38,615 nucleotides of DNA from contig CALCMJ010000139.1 of the NCBI GenBank assembly GCA_937967615.1, positions 1 to 38,615 of the forward strand. Reading direction: 5' to 3'. Source of the DNA: an uncultured Saprospiraceae bacterium (GTDB taxonomy: Bacteria > Bacteroidota > Bacteroidia > Chitinophagales > Saprospiraceae). Positions within the stretch are counted from its first letter, which is position 1. Each line of letters opens with the position of its first letter. The translations under genes and the position numbers were made by a program. The notes below the pieces were generated by a model. That model worked only from the letters and a program-made list of their open reading frames with translations. It had not been told where the DNA came from and ran no database searches. Shown here piece by piece: positions 1 through 7,592 of this stretch.

Positions 1-656
1 AAAAATACCAATTGTTCATCATTAATTTGGTAGGTAGAATTATCAATTGCCAAGAACCGAATGCCTTTAAGATCATAAGCCGCCATTAAAGGATGCTTCC
101 CTTGATATAAAGGAAGTAATCGTTTTTCAATCCAGGTATCACGTAGGGTATCCAAAGTCCCTTCCATACCTTCATAATGCCAATCATGGTTCCCCGCAGT
201 GTAGATATACGGAATGCCAGTCTCTTTCAATTTTGATTGTACCCATTCAATTGCTGCTTCTGAAGGGAAGCTAAAAATATCTCCTACTAAGGTAATTAAA
301 TCAGCATTTTTTTCTTTTGCAAAAGCCAATGCTTGCACAAAAGCCTCTTCTGGGTTTGTTTTTACACCTGTCTGAAAATGCGTTGTTTGGTTATAGGCCT
401 TAGCCATTCTATTACTATATGCTTGATAAGGAATTCCTCTTTCATCATCTTTAAATAAATGTGTATCAGCGATATGAATCACTTTTATAGACTCATTAAT
501 TACTTCTGAATAGAAGAAGACTTTGTTTTGTTCTATAGTGGCGAAAACTTTAAAGGCTTCGTTTCCTTTTTTGTTGGATGTATTTGCGCAAGAACTCACA
601 CCTAGCCCAAGCCCCACTAGGGCAGAAGTTTTTCTAAAAAATGATCTTCGTTTCAT
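1..656 (-). CDS. Metallophosphoesterase, Tat/lipoprotein signal (3' end outside window)
   Basis: Partial gene: the ATG is at 656-654 and the frame stays open to the window edge (about 218 codons). The N-terminus reads MKRRSFFRKTSALVGLGLGV followed by SSC, that is, a twin-arginine-like motif, a hydrophobic stretch and a lipobox-like Cys at residue 23, so a membrane-anchored exported lipoprotein is likely. Calcineurin-type metallophosphoesterase motifs appear in order: D-T-H at residues 64-66 in IHIADTHLF, GD at 125-126, and GNHD at 155-158. These ligands bind the dinuclear metal centre that hydrolyses phosphoesters. The C-terminal metal-binding histidines lie beyond the edge. The substrate cannot be told. 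It is divergent from the tetR gene, with about 200 bp between them. Confidence 0.85.
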   Translation of the reverse strand, partial: MKRRSFFRKTSALVGLGLGVSSCANTSNKKGNEAFKVFATIEQNKVFFYSEVINESIKVIHIADTHLFKDDERGIPYQAYSNRMAKAYNQTTHFQTGVKTNPEEAFVQALAFAKEKNADLITLVGDIFSFPSEAAIEWVQSKLKETGIPYIYTAGNHDWHYEGMEGTLDTLRDTWIEKRLLPLYQGKHPLMAAYDLKGIRFLAIDNSTYQINDEQLVF

Positions 657-831
657 ATTGTCTAAAGTATTAAAATTCAGCTGAAAGATTAATAGAAAAA
701 ATAGAATTCAATAGCAGTTTTAATTCCATTTGCTTTTCAGCATTTTACTTTGTAATGCTATGTTGGTATACGGCGAATCATCAAAATAGAGGATAATACA
801 GAAGTTTTATATAAAACACTTGTAAAGTTAT

Positions 832-845
832 ATACCAATCGGTAT
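832..845. promoter_or_regulatory. Putative TetR operator 1
   Basis: Inverted repeat ATACC-AATC-GGTAT, with perfect 5-bp half-sites and a 4-bp spacer. It ends 8 bases before the tetR start codon, so a bound dimer would cover the ribosome-binding region or the transcription start. The same half-sites and spacer recur at 1461-1476. This suggests autoregulation (inference). Confidence 0.65.
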
Positions 846-853
846 CTTCGAGT

Positions 854-1444
854 ATGCGTAATCCGGAGTTAACAAGATTGACGATACTTGAGCAATCGAG
901 CATTTTGTTTAATACCCAAGGGTATAAGGCTACTTCTTTGAGTGAGATTTGCGCTGCTTCACAACTGACCAAGGGGGCAATTTATAGACATTTTAAAGAT
1001 AAAGCCGATTTAGAAAAAGAAGCGCTCATGTTTATGTGTAATAAACTATTAGCAGATGTTTCAAAGGGAATAGCTAAGGCGAATAGTGCAGAACAAAAGC
1101 TGCATGCAATTCTAAAATATTTTGAAGCTTATCATAAAAATCCACCTTTCAAGGGCGGCTGCCCTTTAATGAATGCATCCATTGAAGTGGACGACAATAA
1201 CCCTAAACTCAAACTTGTAGTAAAAAAAGTAATGAATTTAATGTATGACAATCTATGCTTGGTTATACAAAATGGAGTCAAACATGGTCAGATAAAAAAG
1301 GACGTTGACATCCCAGGATTTGCATCCATTATTATCTCATCCTTAGAGGGAGCAGTGATGATGATAAAAGTTATGGACACAAACAAACATATGAATGCCA
1401 TAAGCAAATATTTAAAAGCAGAAATCAAACGAATACTGATCTAA
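854..1444 (+). CDS. TetR/AcrR family transcriptional regulator
   Basis: A 196-residue protein of normal TetR length. Residues 1-55 form the DNA-binding domain, with the canonical helix-turn-helix run ending TKGAIYRHFKDKADL. The ligand-binding half contains FKGGCPLMNASIEVDD, a pattern typical of the NemR/YcdC-like branch of TetR regulators with a conserved Cys in the GGCP turn. Palindromes lie immediately upstream of this gene and immediately upstream of the next one (35 bp further on), so it probably represses itself and the alpha/beta hydrolase. The inducer is unknown. In that branch inducers are often electrophiles or lipophilic compounds, and the Cys could be a sensing residue (inference). 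Confidence 0.92.
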   Translation: MRNPELTRLTILEQSSILFNTQGYKATSLSEICAASQLTKGAIYRHFKDKADLEKEALMFMCNKLLADVSKGIAKANSAEQKLHAILKYFEAYHKNPPFKGGCPLMNASIEVDDNNPKLKLVVKKVMNLMYDNLCLVIQNGVKHGQIKKDVDIPGFASIIISSLEGAVMMIKVMDTNKHMNAISKYLKAEIKRILI

Positions 1445-1460
1445 TTTTTTTACCCTTGAA

Positions 1461-1476
1461 GATACCGTACGGTATC
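1461..1476. promoter_or_regulatory. Putative TetR operator 2
   Basis: Perfect 16-bp palindrome GATACCGTACGGTATC in the 35-bp gap between the tetR stop and the hydrolase start. Its core ATACC-N4-GGTAT matches operator 1 in half-site and spacer. It ends 3 bases before the first possible ATG (1480), so binding would block initiation of the hydrolase transcript or message. Confidence 0.7.
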
Positions 1477-1479
1477 TAA

Positions 1480-2334
1480 ATGATATATGAAATGAAATTT
1501 ATTCTAAAAATTATTACTTTTTATCTCAAAGCATTCTCTTGGATAAACCCCAGAGGATCTGCTAGACACGCTTTTTATTTGTTTGCCTTCCCTTTTAAGG
1601 CAAAGCTGCAAAAGCACCATCATGAATTTCTGAATAGTAGCCATAGATTCAGTATAAGTTTTGATAACAAAAAGATCCAGTGCTATAAATGGGGTAATGG
1701 GAAAGAATCCGTATTATTTGTCCATGGTTGGCAAAGCAATAGCTATAGATGGAAATCCTATATTCAGGCTTTTGATAAGACACAGTATACACTCTATGCG
1801 TTTGATGCGCCTGGACATGGTAATTCTGGTGGACGCATATGTACGATTCCACTTTATGAAAAAACAATAGATACACTTATTAGAGAACATGGTGACATGG
1901 ATCATTTTATAGGACACTCAATTGGAAGTTTTGCCTGTGCTAGCTTTATGTTCCATCAAAAGTATCCTGTGCAGAGCTACATATCTTTGGCCTCTCCTTA
2001 TGATGCAAATGAATTTATAGCAGACTTTAATAGCAAACTCAAGTTTACAGAAAAAGCGAATCAGTATCTCGCTGAATATTTTAAATCATATGCAGGATAC
2101 CCAATCTCCCATTACAGCCATGATACTTTTTTGAAAAGAATAAAGCCAAGGAAGACTCTTATAATTCATGATAAACAGGACCAGACCACATCTTACGAGA
2201 ACGCTTACAAAATGCAGCATCTACTTCAAAAGGCAAATCGCAATGTTGAACTGGTTATTTCAGATGGTTTCTATCACAAGCTTAGGAACGAGAATTTAGT
2301 GCTTAAAGTCGTAGATTTTCTAAAGCAGCATTAA
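1480..2334 (+). CDS. Alpha/beta hydrolase
   Basis: A 284-residue alpha/beta-hydrolase fold protein. HGW at residues 82-84 forms the oxyanion region. DAPGHG follows at 109-114, and the nucleophile elbow GHSIG has Ser147. The acid is probably in IHDKQD and the catalytic His in GFYHK near the C-terminus. The first 50 residues are a hydrophobic, basic extension that could associate with membrane; no cleavable signal is obvious. Two in-frame starts are possible: ATG 1480 abuts the operator, and ATG 1492 (MKFILK) leaves more room and may be the true start. It lies directly behind tetR and is probably controlled by it. The substrate (ester, lipid or similar) is unknown. Confidence 0.88.
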   Translation: MIYEMKFILKIITFYLKAFSWINPRGSARHAFYLFAFPFKAKLQKHHHEFLNSSHRFSISFDNKKIQCYKWGNGKESVLFVHGWQSNSYRWKSYIQAFDKTQYTLYAFDAPGHGNSGGRICTIPLYEKTIDTLIREHGDMDHFIGHSIGSFACASFMFHQKYPVQSYISLASPYDANEFIADFNSKLKFTEKANQYLAEYFKSYAGYPISHYSHDTFLKRIKPRKTLIIHDKQDQTTSYENAYKMQHLLQKANRNVELVISDGFYHKLRNENLVLKVVDFLKQH

Positions 2335-2445
2335 TAACTTATGAAACAATTCTATTTTTTCTTTAGATATAATTATCGTTTGTAATTCTTATGCTATTGA
2401 TTGTAACGAATTGGTCTAGCTTTACATTAAATATAGACGGATTAA

Positions 2446-2964
2446 ATGCAAATTTTAAAAACCCATTATCATCCAGAGATAGAAAGTTTAGAAAATAAAT
2501 CAATTTTCAAAAGACTAGCGACCAGGAGTATTGCAATCCAAGGTGAAACAATATTATTACTATATACTGAGCGATATCAAGATTACAGTCTTCCTGGTGG
2601 AGGTTTGGACTTTGGAGAAGATCAAATCGAAGGGATGATCAGAGAACTTACTGAAGAAACTGGAGCCAAAGACATTAAAAACATAAAGCCCTTTGGCGCT
2701 TATGAAGAGTACAGACCATGGTATAAGCCAGATTATGATATTCAGCACATGATTTCTTATTGCTATACATGTGATATTAATAAGGAACTTGGAAAATCAA
2801 AGATGGAGTCTTATGAAACAAAAAATGGGATGAAAGCAGTATGGATGAATATTCATAAAGCCATTGAACATAATAAAGTGACAATGGCAACCAGTGAGAA
2901 GAAAGGTATGTCAATAGAACGAGAAACTTTTTTACTAAGACTTATTGCTGAAAGTATACGCTAA
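2446..2964 (+). CDS. Nudix hydrolase
   Basis: A 172-residue protein with an exact Nudix box G-x5-E-x7-REL-x-EE-x-G at about residues 52-74 (the GGGLDFGE and RELTEETG segments). The glutamates bind Mg2+ for hydrolysis of a nucleoside-diphosphate-linked substrate. The flanking strands (LLLYTERYQDYSLPGGG) fit the usual fold. The substrate cannot be predicted from the box. It is a single gene between the hydrolase and the radical SAM gene, all on the plus strand, with gaps of 111 and 78 bp. A strong Shine-Dalgarno-like TAAGGAGGT overlaps its stop codon but has no nearby start. Confidence 0.92.
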   Translation: MQILKTHYHPEIESLENKSIFKRLATRSIAIQGETILLLYTERYQDYSLPGGGLDFGEDQIEGMIRELTEETGAKDIKNIKPFGAYEEYRPWYKPDYDIQHMISYCYTCDINKELGKSKMESYETKNGMKAVWMNIHKAIEHNKVTMATSEKKGMSIERETFLLRLIAESIR

Positions 2965-3042
2965 GGAGGTATTCTATATTTTATTCACCTATCTTATAGT
3001 TTAGAATGCAATAGAAAGATAAAATATATACCTATTCAAAAA

Positions 3043-4392
3043 ATGAAGAACAATCAATATAAAGCCATATTGATTTCAATGAGCGGGGTCAGAGTTTATA
3101 ACAAGAAACTTCTGGAATTAGGCTTAACGCTTCCAGGCTTTGTAGATAGAAGTCATGTGATTGCAAGTCTGCCAAGCTTAGGTTTATTAACCCTTGCAGC
3201 ACATACTCCAGATAATTGGGAAATCATCTATAAGGAACTTGACGTCTACACTGAGGTAGAAGTAAATCAGATACTAGATGAACAGCCTGATATAATCGCC
3301 TTTTCTTCATTGACGGCTAGAATAAATGAAACATACGCTTTGGCTAAGCGGTTTAGGAAACTTAATATCAAAGTTGTTATAGGAGGACTACACGTGTCCG
3401 CTGTACCAGATGAAGCAATTCAATTTGCAGATAGTGTTATCCAAGGAGAGGGGGAGATAATCTGGCCAAAAGTCCTTCAAGACTTTGAGAACAAAAATTT
3501 AAAACAAATTTATAGTTCAATTAAAAATCCAAATTATACGTTTCATTTTGATGCCGCAAAGATTCCAAAATATGAATTACTTGACATCACTAAATACAAT
3601 CGTTTAACAATTCAAACAACACGAGGCTGTCCTTTGAATTGTAGTTTTTGCGCAGCGTCTCGCACTATAAGTGCGTATAAGAAAAAATCAATATTTCAGA
3701 TAGAAAAGGAAATCAATAAGATATTTGAGATATGGGATAGGCCTTTCATTGAATTAGCAGATGACAATACTTTTGTAGACAAAGTTTGGTCTAAGAAATT
3801 ATTAAAACTTTTCTCAAAATATGATATGAAATGGTTTACAGAAACGGACATTTCTGTTGCTTATGATGAAGAATTATTAGGCTTACTTGCTGATTCAAAT
3901 TGTGCTCAAGTTTTAATTGGTTTTGAAACATCAAACGCAAATACTTTAAAAGGGATTGATAGAAACAATTGGAAATTTAGACAGTTTGACAATTACATAA
4001 AAGCAATCGATACAGTTCAGTCTTATGGGGTTTCAGTAAATGGCTGCTTTATTTTAGGATTTGATACTGATACGTCAGAAACGTTTAAAGAAACAGAACA
4101 ATTTATTAAAGAGAGTAATTTATCAGAGGTCCAGATTACTTTGTTAACTCCATTTCCAGGAACAAGTTTATATAATCAACTTTTAAAAGAAAATAGATTG
4201 CTAAGGGATAACTATTGGGATAAATGTACTTTATTTGATGTAAACTTTATTCCTAAAAATTTTACTGTTAAGGAATTGGAAAACAGTTTTCAGAGCTTAA
4301 TGTCCAATGTGTATTCTAAAGATGCTGTGAAAGAGAGGAAAACAAAATTCAGACAAGTATTAAAAAACAAATTGGCATATAAATCAAAATGA
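3043..4392 (+). CDS. B12-binding-domain radical SAM protein
   Basis: A 449-residue protein with two domains. Residues ~1-150 look like a cobalamin-binding Rossmann domain (PDIIAFSSLTARINET, VVIGGLHVSAVPDEA, GEGE) but lack the His ligand motif DxHxxG, so any cobalamin would be bound base-off. Residues ~185-400 are the radical SAM barrel, with the CxxxCxxC cluster ligands at Cys196, Cys200 and Cys203 in RGCPLNCSFC. The layout matches the BchE/HpnP-like class, whose members methylate or rearrange lipids, tetrapyrroles or natural products. The last codon overlaps the following membrane-protein gene (ATGA), so the two are translationally coupled. The substrate is unknown, but a membrane or lipid target is a reasonable inference from the partner. 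Confidence 0.9.
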   Translation: MKNNQYKAILISMSGVRVYNKKLLELGLTLPGFVDRSHVIASLPSLGLLTLAAHTPDNWEIIYKELDVYTEVEVNQILDEQPDIIAFSSLTARINETYALAKRFRKLNIKVVIGGLHVSAVPDEAIQFADSVIQGEGEIIWPKVLQDFENKNLKQIYSSIKNPNYTFHFDAAKIPKYELLDITKYNRLTIQTTRGCPLNCSFCAASRTISAYKKKSIFQIEKEINKIFEIWDRPFIELADDNTFVDKVWSKKLLKLFSKYDMKWFTETDISVAYDEELLGLLADSNCAQVLIGFETSNANTLKGIDRNNWKFRQFDNYIKAIDTVQSYGVSVNGCFILGFDTDTSETFKETEQFIKESNLSEVQITLLTPFPGTSLYNQLLKENRLLRDNYWDKCTLFDVNFIPKNFTVKELENSFQSLMSNVYSKDAVKERKTKFRQVLKNKLAYKSK

Positions 4393-5063
4393 ATACATTC
4401 AATACAATTATTAAGCTATTGACTTTCAGCTTGTCAAGAGAAGAAATGCTCCAGTTTAATAGAACACATTTTATTGCAGGCCTAGTGGGAACTTGGGTAG
4501 TAGGGATGGGGCGTTATTGGGATGATGCAGGGGCGAATATATTACAGCACCTAGGCTTGGGTTCTGTAATATATATATTTGTTTTAGCAGCGTTAATTTG
4601 GACAATCTTGCTTCCATTTAAAGTTGACAACTGGAATTACTTTACAGTAGTGACATTCATTGGATTAACCTCATTTCCAGCGATTTTTTATGCGATACCA
4701 GTTGAACGATTTTTGTCAATAGAAACTGCAAATAGTATAAATGTTTGGTTTCTTGCTATTGTGGCTGCATGGAGGTTAGGGCTCCTGTATTATTTTTTAA
4801 AGCAATTCACTAGACTCGCTTTTTGGAATATTTTGACAGTAACTTTGATGCCTATTTGTTTGATAATTTCAATTTTGACAGCATTAAATTTGCATAGAGT
4901 AGTTTTTAATATCATGGGTGGAGTAAGGAATCCTACACCACATGATGCATCCTACATGGTTTTAATGTTGTTAACTGGAGTGTCATCCGTATTGATATTG
5001 CCACTGATTATATCCTACGGGATTGGGATTTATAAAAGACGAGCAAGGTCAAGTTTGAAATAG
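4389..5063 (+). CDS. Polytopic membrane protein coupled to radical SAM gene
   Basis: A 224-residue hydrophobic protein with about five or six transmembrane segments (near residues 25-40, 55-76, 83-103, 117-137, 147-166 and 188-212) and a basic C-terminus (YKRRARSSLK). Its start overlaps the radical SAM stop by 4 bases (ATGA). I do not recognise a catalytic motif. A Yip1-like architecture is conceivable but unproven. The tight coupling suggests it supplies membrane localisation, a substrate, or a transport step for the radical SAM enzyme. It ends about 120 bp before a hairpin terminator. Confidence 0.75.
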   Translation: MNTFNTIIKLLTFSLSREEMLQFNRTHFIAGLVGTWVVGMGRYWDDAGANILQHLGLGSVIYIFVLAALIWTILLPFKVDNWNYFTVVTFIGLTSFPAIFYAIPVERFLSIETANSINVWFLAIVAAWRLGLLYYFLKQFTRLAFWNILTVTLMPICLIISILTALNLHRVVFNIMGGVRNPTPHDASYMVLMLLTGVSSVLILPLIISYGIGIYKRRARSSLK

Positions 5064-5065
5064 AA

Positions 5066-5135
5066 TTAAAATGCAAATTAAAATGAAAATGAAAATTAAA
5101 ATGCAAATGCAAATAAAAATTTAAATGAAAAATTA
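5066..5135. repeat. Degenerate AAAATGnAAAT tandem repeat
   Basis: Directly after the membrane-protein stop lies about 70 bp built from short units AAAATGCAAATT, AAAATGAAAATG and AAAATGCAAATGC, almost free of G except inside ATG. It is simple-sequence DNA in the 3' untranslated region. No gene is seen here. Confidence 0.7.
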
Positions 5136-5181
5136 CGATGCATCTTATCAGAACATGAAGAAGAAAAACTACGATTAATTA

Positions 5182-5206
5182 TAGCCACAGAGTGGCTAAA
5201 TTTTTA
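5182..5206. terminator. Intrinsic terminator between convergent genes
   Basis: Hairpin TAGCCAC-AGA-GTGGCTA (7-bp stem, 3-nt loop) followed by AAATTTTTA on the plus strand. It lies between the plus-strand membrane protein gene and the minus-strand thiolase gene and could end both transcripts. Confidence 0.7.
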
Positions 5207-5231
5207 TAGCTCTATTCATTTCAGTTGATTT

Positions 5232-6407
5232 TTACACTTTAATCACCATTGCACTCGCACCACCACCACCATTACAAAGTGTAGCGCATCCAATTCCGCC
5301 ACCATTCTGTCTAAGTACATGATTTAATGTTGTTACTATCCTAGCTCCAGAAGCACCAAGAGGGTGACCTAGAGAAACAGCACCGCCGTGGACATTCACT
5401 TTTGCGTTATCAACCTTTAAAAGTTTATTGAAGGCAAGGGTGACTACGGAGAAAGCCTCATTGACTTCAAAATAATTTACATCATTTATATTTACTCCAG
5501 CACGTTCTAATGCAAGAGGAGCGGCTTTACTAGGAGCAGTTGTAAACCATTGGGGTTCGTGTGCTGCATCAGCAAAAGATAAAATCTCAGCAATAGGAGT
5601 CAGGCCGTGAGCTTTTAATGCTTCTTCACTCACGACTAAAAGAGCGGAGGCGCCATCATTTATTGTAGAAGAGTTTGCCGCTGTTGCTGTTCCATCTTTG
5701 GAAAACGCAGGTCTTAGATTAGGGATTTTTTCAAACTTCACTTTCTTGTATTCTTCATCCTCAGAAATAACTAAGGGATCTCCTTTTCTCTGCGGGACGG
5801 ATACTGGAATTATTTCGTCCTTAAATTTGCCATTCTCCGTTGCCGCTGCAGATCGTTTATAGGAAGAGATTGCAAACGCATCCTGCTCTTCTCTGCTTAT
5901 CTCATATTTCGTCGCCGTATTATCAGCAAACTGTCCCATGGGACCCTGCTCATAAACATCTCGCAACCCATCTTTTTCTAAACCATCTACAAGCTCACCG
6001 CCCCCAAATTTATAGCCCCACCTTGCCTTAGGGATATAAAAGGGAATATTAGACATAGATTCCATGCCCCCTGCCACTAAGATCTTATTCTGACCTAACA
6101 TTATGCTTTGGGCTGCTAACATGATAGATTTCATGCCACTAGAGCAGACTTTGTTTACTGTCGTACATGGGACTGAATTAGGAATTCCTGCGCCTAAGGC
6201 CGCCTGTCTTGCCGGAGCTTGGCCTAGATTTGCTTGACATACATTCCCAAAATATACCTCTTCTACCTTGTCTGCTGGGATGCCTGCTTTATCGAGCGCT
6301 CCCTGTATAGCAAATGTACCTAGCTGGGTTGCAGAAAAAGAGGAAAGGCTGCCTCCAAAGCTCCCAAGAGGTGTACGTACTGCTGAAACTATGTATGCTT
6401 TATTCAT
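5232..6407 (-). CDS. Acetyl-CoA C-acetyltransferase (thiolase)
   Basis: A 391-residue thiolase of standard length. The nucleophile is Cys88 in VCSSGMKS. GGMESMSN and NEAFSVV are family signatures, the His is His348 in GHPLGASGAR, and the second catalytic Cys is Cys378 in CNGGGGAS. The enzyme condenses or cleaves acyl-CoA and acetyl-CoA. The short substrate-loop pattern and GGMESMSN favour acetoacetyl-CoA thiolase (AtoB/PhaA-like) over long-chain FadA, but context does not help because no other beta-oxidation gene adjoins it. It is soluble and cytoplasmic. It is transcribed away from the next gene; the 115-bp divergent gap holds a promoter for the right-hand gene. Confidence 0.95.
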   Translation of the reverse strand: MNKAYIVSAVRTPLGSFGGSLSSFSATQLGTFAIQGALDKAGIPADKVEEVYFGNVCQANLGQAPARQAALGAGIPNSVPCTTVNKVCSSGMKSIMLAAQSIMLGQNKILVAGGMESMSNIPFYIPKARWGYKFGGGELVDGLEKDGLRDVYEQGPMGQFADNTATKYEISREEQDAFAISSYKRSAAATENGKFKDEIIPVSVPQRKGDPLVISEDEEYKKVKFEKIPNLRPAFSKDGTATAANSSTINDGASALLVVSEEALKAHGLTPIAEILSFADAAHEPQWFTTAPSKAAPLALERAGVNINDVNYFEVNEAFSVVTLAFNKLLKVDNAKVNVHGGAVSLGHPLGASGARIVTTLNHVLRQNGGGIGCATLCNGGGGASAMVIKV

Positions 6408-6500
6408 TTGTGAGTTTTTTTAACGAATATTTATGAATCAAATGGACGCATAATAATAACAAATATGTTTTTAATCCGTCTAAATTATGATGAAACCTAG

Positions 6501-6508
6501 TATCTTTG
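6501..6508 (+). promoter_or_regulatory. Bacteroidota-type -7 box
   Basis: TATCTTTG matches the Bacteroidota sigma-A -7 consensus TAnnTTTG exactly and lies 14 bases before the ATG at 6523. No convincing TTG -33 element is seen at the usual spacing. Confidence 0.5.
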
Positions 6509-6522
6509 TATAACACGATAAA

Positions 6523-7524
6523 ATGAAATATCTCGCACTGACATTTATCCTCGCCACTTTCTTCTTCCCTGCTATAGGGCAAGAGCTAGATAGTGAACTA
6601 GGCTTTATCTATGTCAAAGGCGAATATCTCATGGGTACAGAACGATACGAAGACGCTATCGTAGAACTCAACAAAGTCATCAAGAAGAATGTTTCCTATA
6701 AAGACGCCTTACTCCTAAGAGCAGAGGCAAAATATGCCTTGGGCGCATATTTAGGAACGAGAAAGGATATTTTACTCTGGGTAGATAACAATGGTGTCTC
6801 TCCTAAAGCAAGTCAACTTCTAGGATTAGCTGAATACCAACTTGAAAATTACATCGCTGCGGAAAACAGTCTAAAAATGGCCGCGGCATTTATTCAAGAT
6901 GACGAGAAGATATTTGAAGCACTGGGAGAGATACACTATCAAAATGACGATCTTTCCGCTGCTTGCGACAATTGGTCTGAAGCATCTGGACTGGGTTCTA
7001 GTTTTGCTAAAAAACAAAAAAGAAAATACTGTACTGGAGTTGCTCAGACATCACAACCTAAGTCGCAATCAAATCCTAGACCTAGAAAGAGTGTAAATAA
7101 TAACAACAGTTCTCAAGGTTCTGAAATTGTATCAACAGAAGATTCTCCAGTAGAGTATGATGACGATGATATTGAAGAAATCTTAGAAGAAGAGAAAGTA
7201 GAAGAGGTGGATTTGGAATCAGTAAATGAGATGTACATTGATGAAGATCTAACTTTAGAATTACGCGATGGATTAGGTGCAAGAGAAATTTTAAAGCAAC
7301 CAAATATTCTCATCCTCTCAGATGATTCTGGTGACGTTACCATAAATCTCTGCGTATCAAAAAGTGGCAGGGTAGAGAGCGCTGAATTTAATAAAGACGA
7401 ATCTACACTCCAAACTAAAAGTATTATCTCTCTTGCTCTCAGAAAAGCCAAAGACTTTTGGTTTGAGAAATCTAAAAGCAAGGTCTGCGGAACGATTGCG
7501 TTCAAAGTTACCGGGCGACAATAA
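6523..7524 (+). CDS. Exported TPR protein with TonB-C-like tail
   Basis: A 333-residue protein. Residues 1-19 are a Sec signal peptide ending near AIGQE. Residues ~25-165 are helical tetratricopeptide-like repeats (YMGTERYEDAIVELNKVI-type pairs, ending SAACDNWSEASGLGSSFAKK). A Ser/Asn/Pro-rich linker follows, then a very acidic stretch (YDDDDIEEILEEE) at ~205-230. The last ~85 residues (ILSDDSGDVTINLCVSKSGRVESAEF ... TIAFKV) resemble the C-terminal fold of TonB energy transducers. There is no transmembrane anchor apart from the signal. A periplasmic scaffold or envelope interaction protein is likely. The gene stands alone with its own promoter. Confidence 0.75.
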   Translation: MKYLALTFILATFFFPAIGQELDSELGFIYVKGEYLMGTERYEDAIVELNKVIKKNVSYKDALLLRAEAKYALGAYLGTRKDILLWVDNNGVSPKASQLLGLAEYQLENYIAAENSLKMAAAFIQDDEKIFEALGEIHYQNDDLSAACDNWSEASGLGSSFAKKQKRKYCTGVAQTSQPKSQSNPRPRKSVNNNNSSQGSEIVSTEDSPVEYDDDDIEEILEEEKVEEVDLESVNEMYIDEDLTLELRDGLGAREILKQPNILILSDDSGDVTINLCVSKSGRVESAEFNKDESTLQTKSIISLALRKAKDFWFEKSKSKVCGTIAFKVTGRQ

Positions 7525-7592
7525 CATCATAAGCTTAGTTCATAGTGCTATCGTTTTTATATCTTAGGGTATAGGTTCCAAACTCTTATATC

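Noticed and set aside
7113-7505. 130-codon minus-strand frame
   Set aside because: Antisense to the TPR/TonB-like gene; its Ser-rich run mirrors the acidic linker codons.
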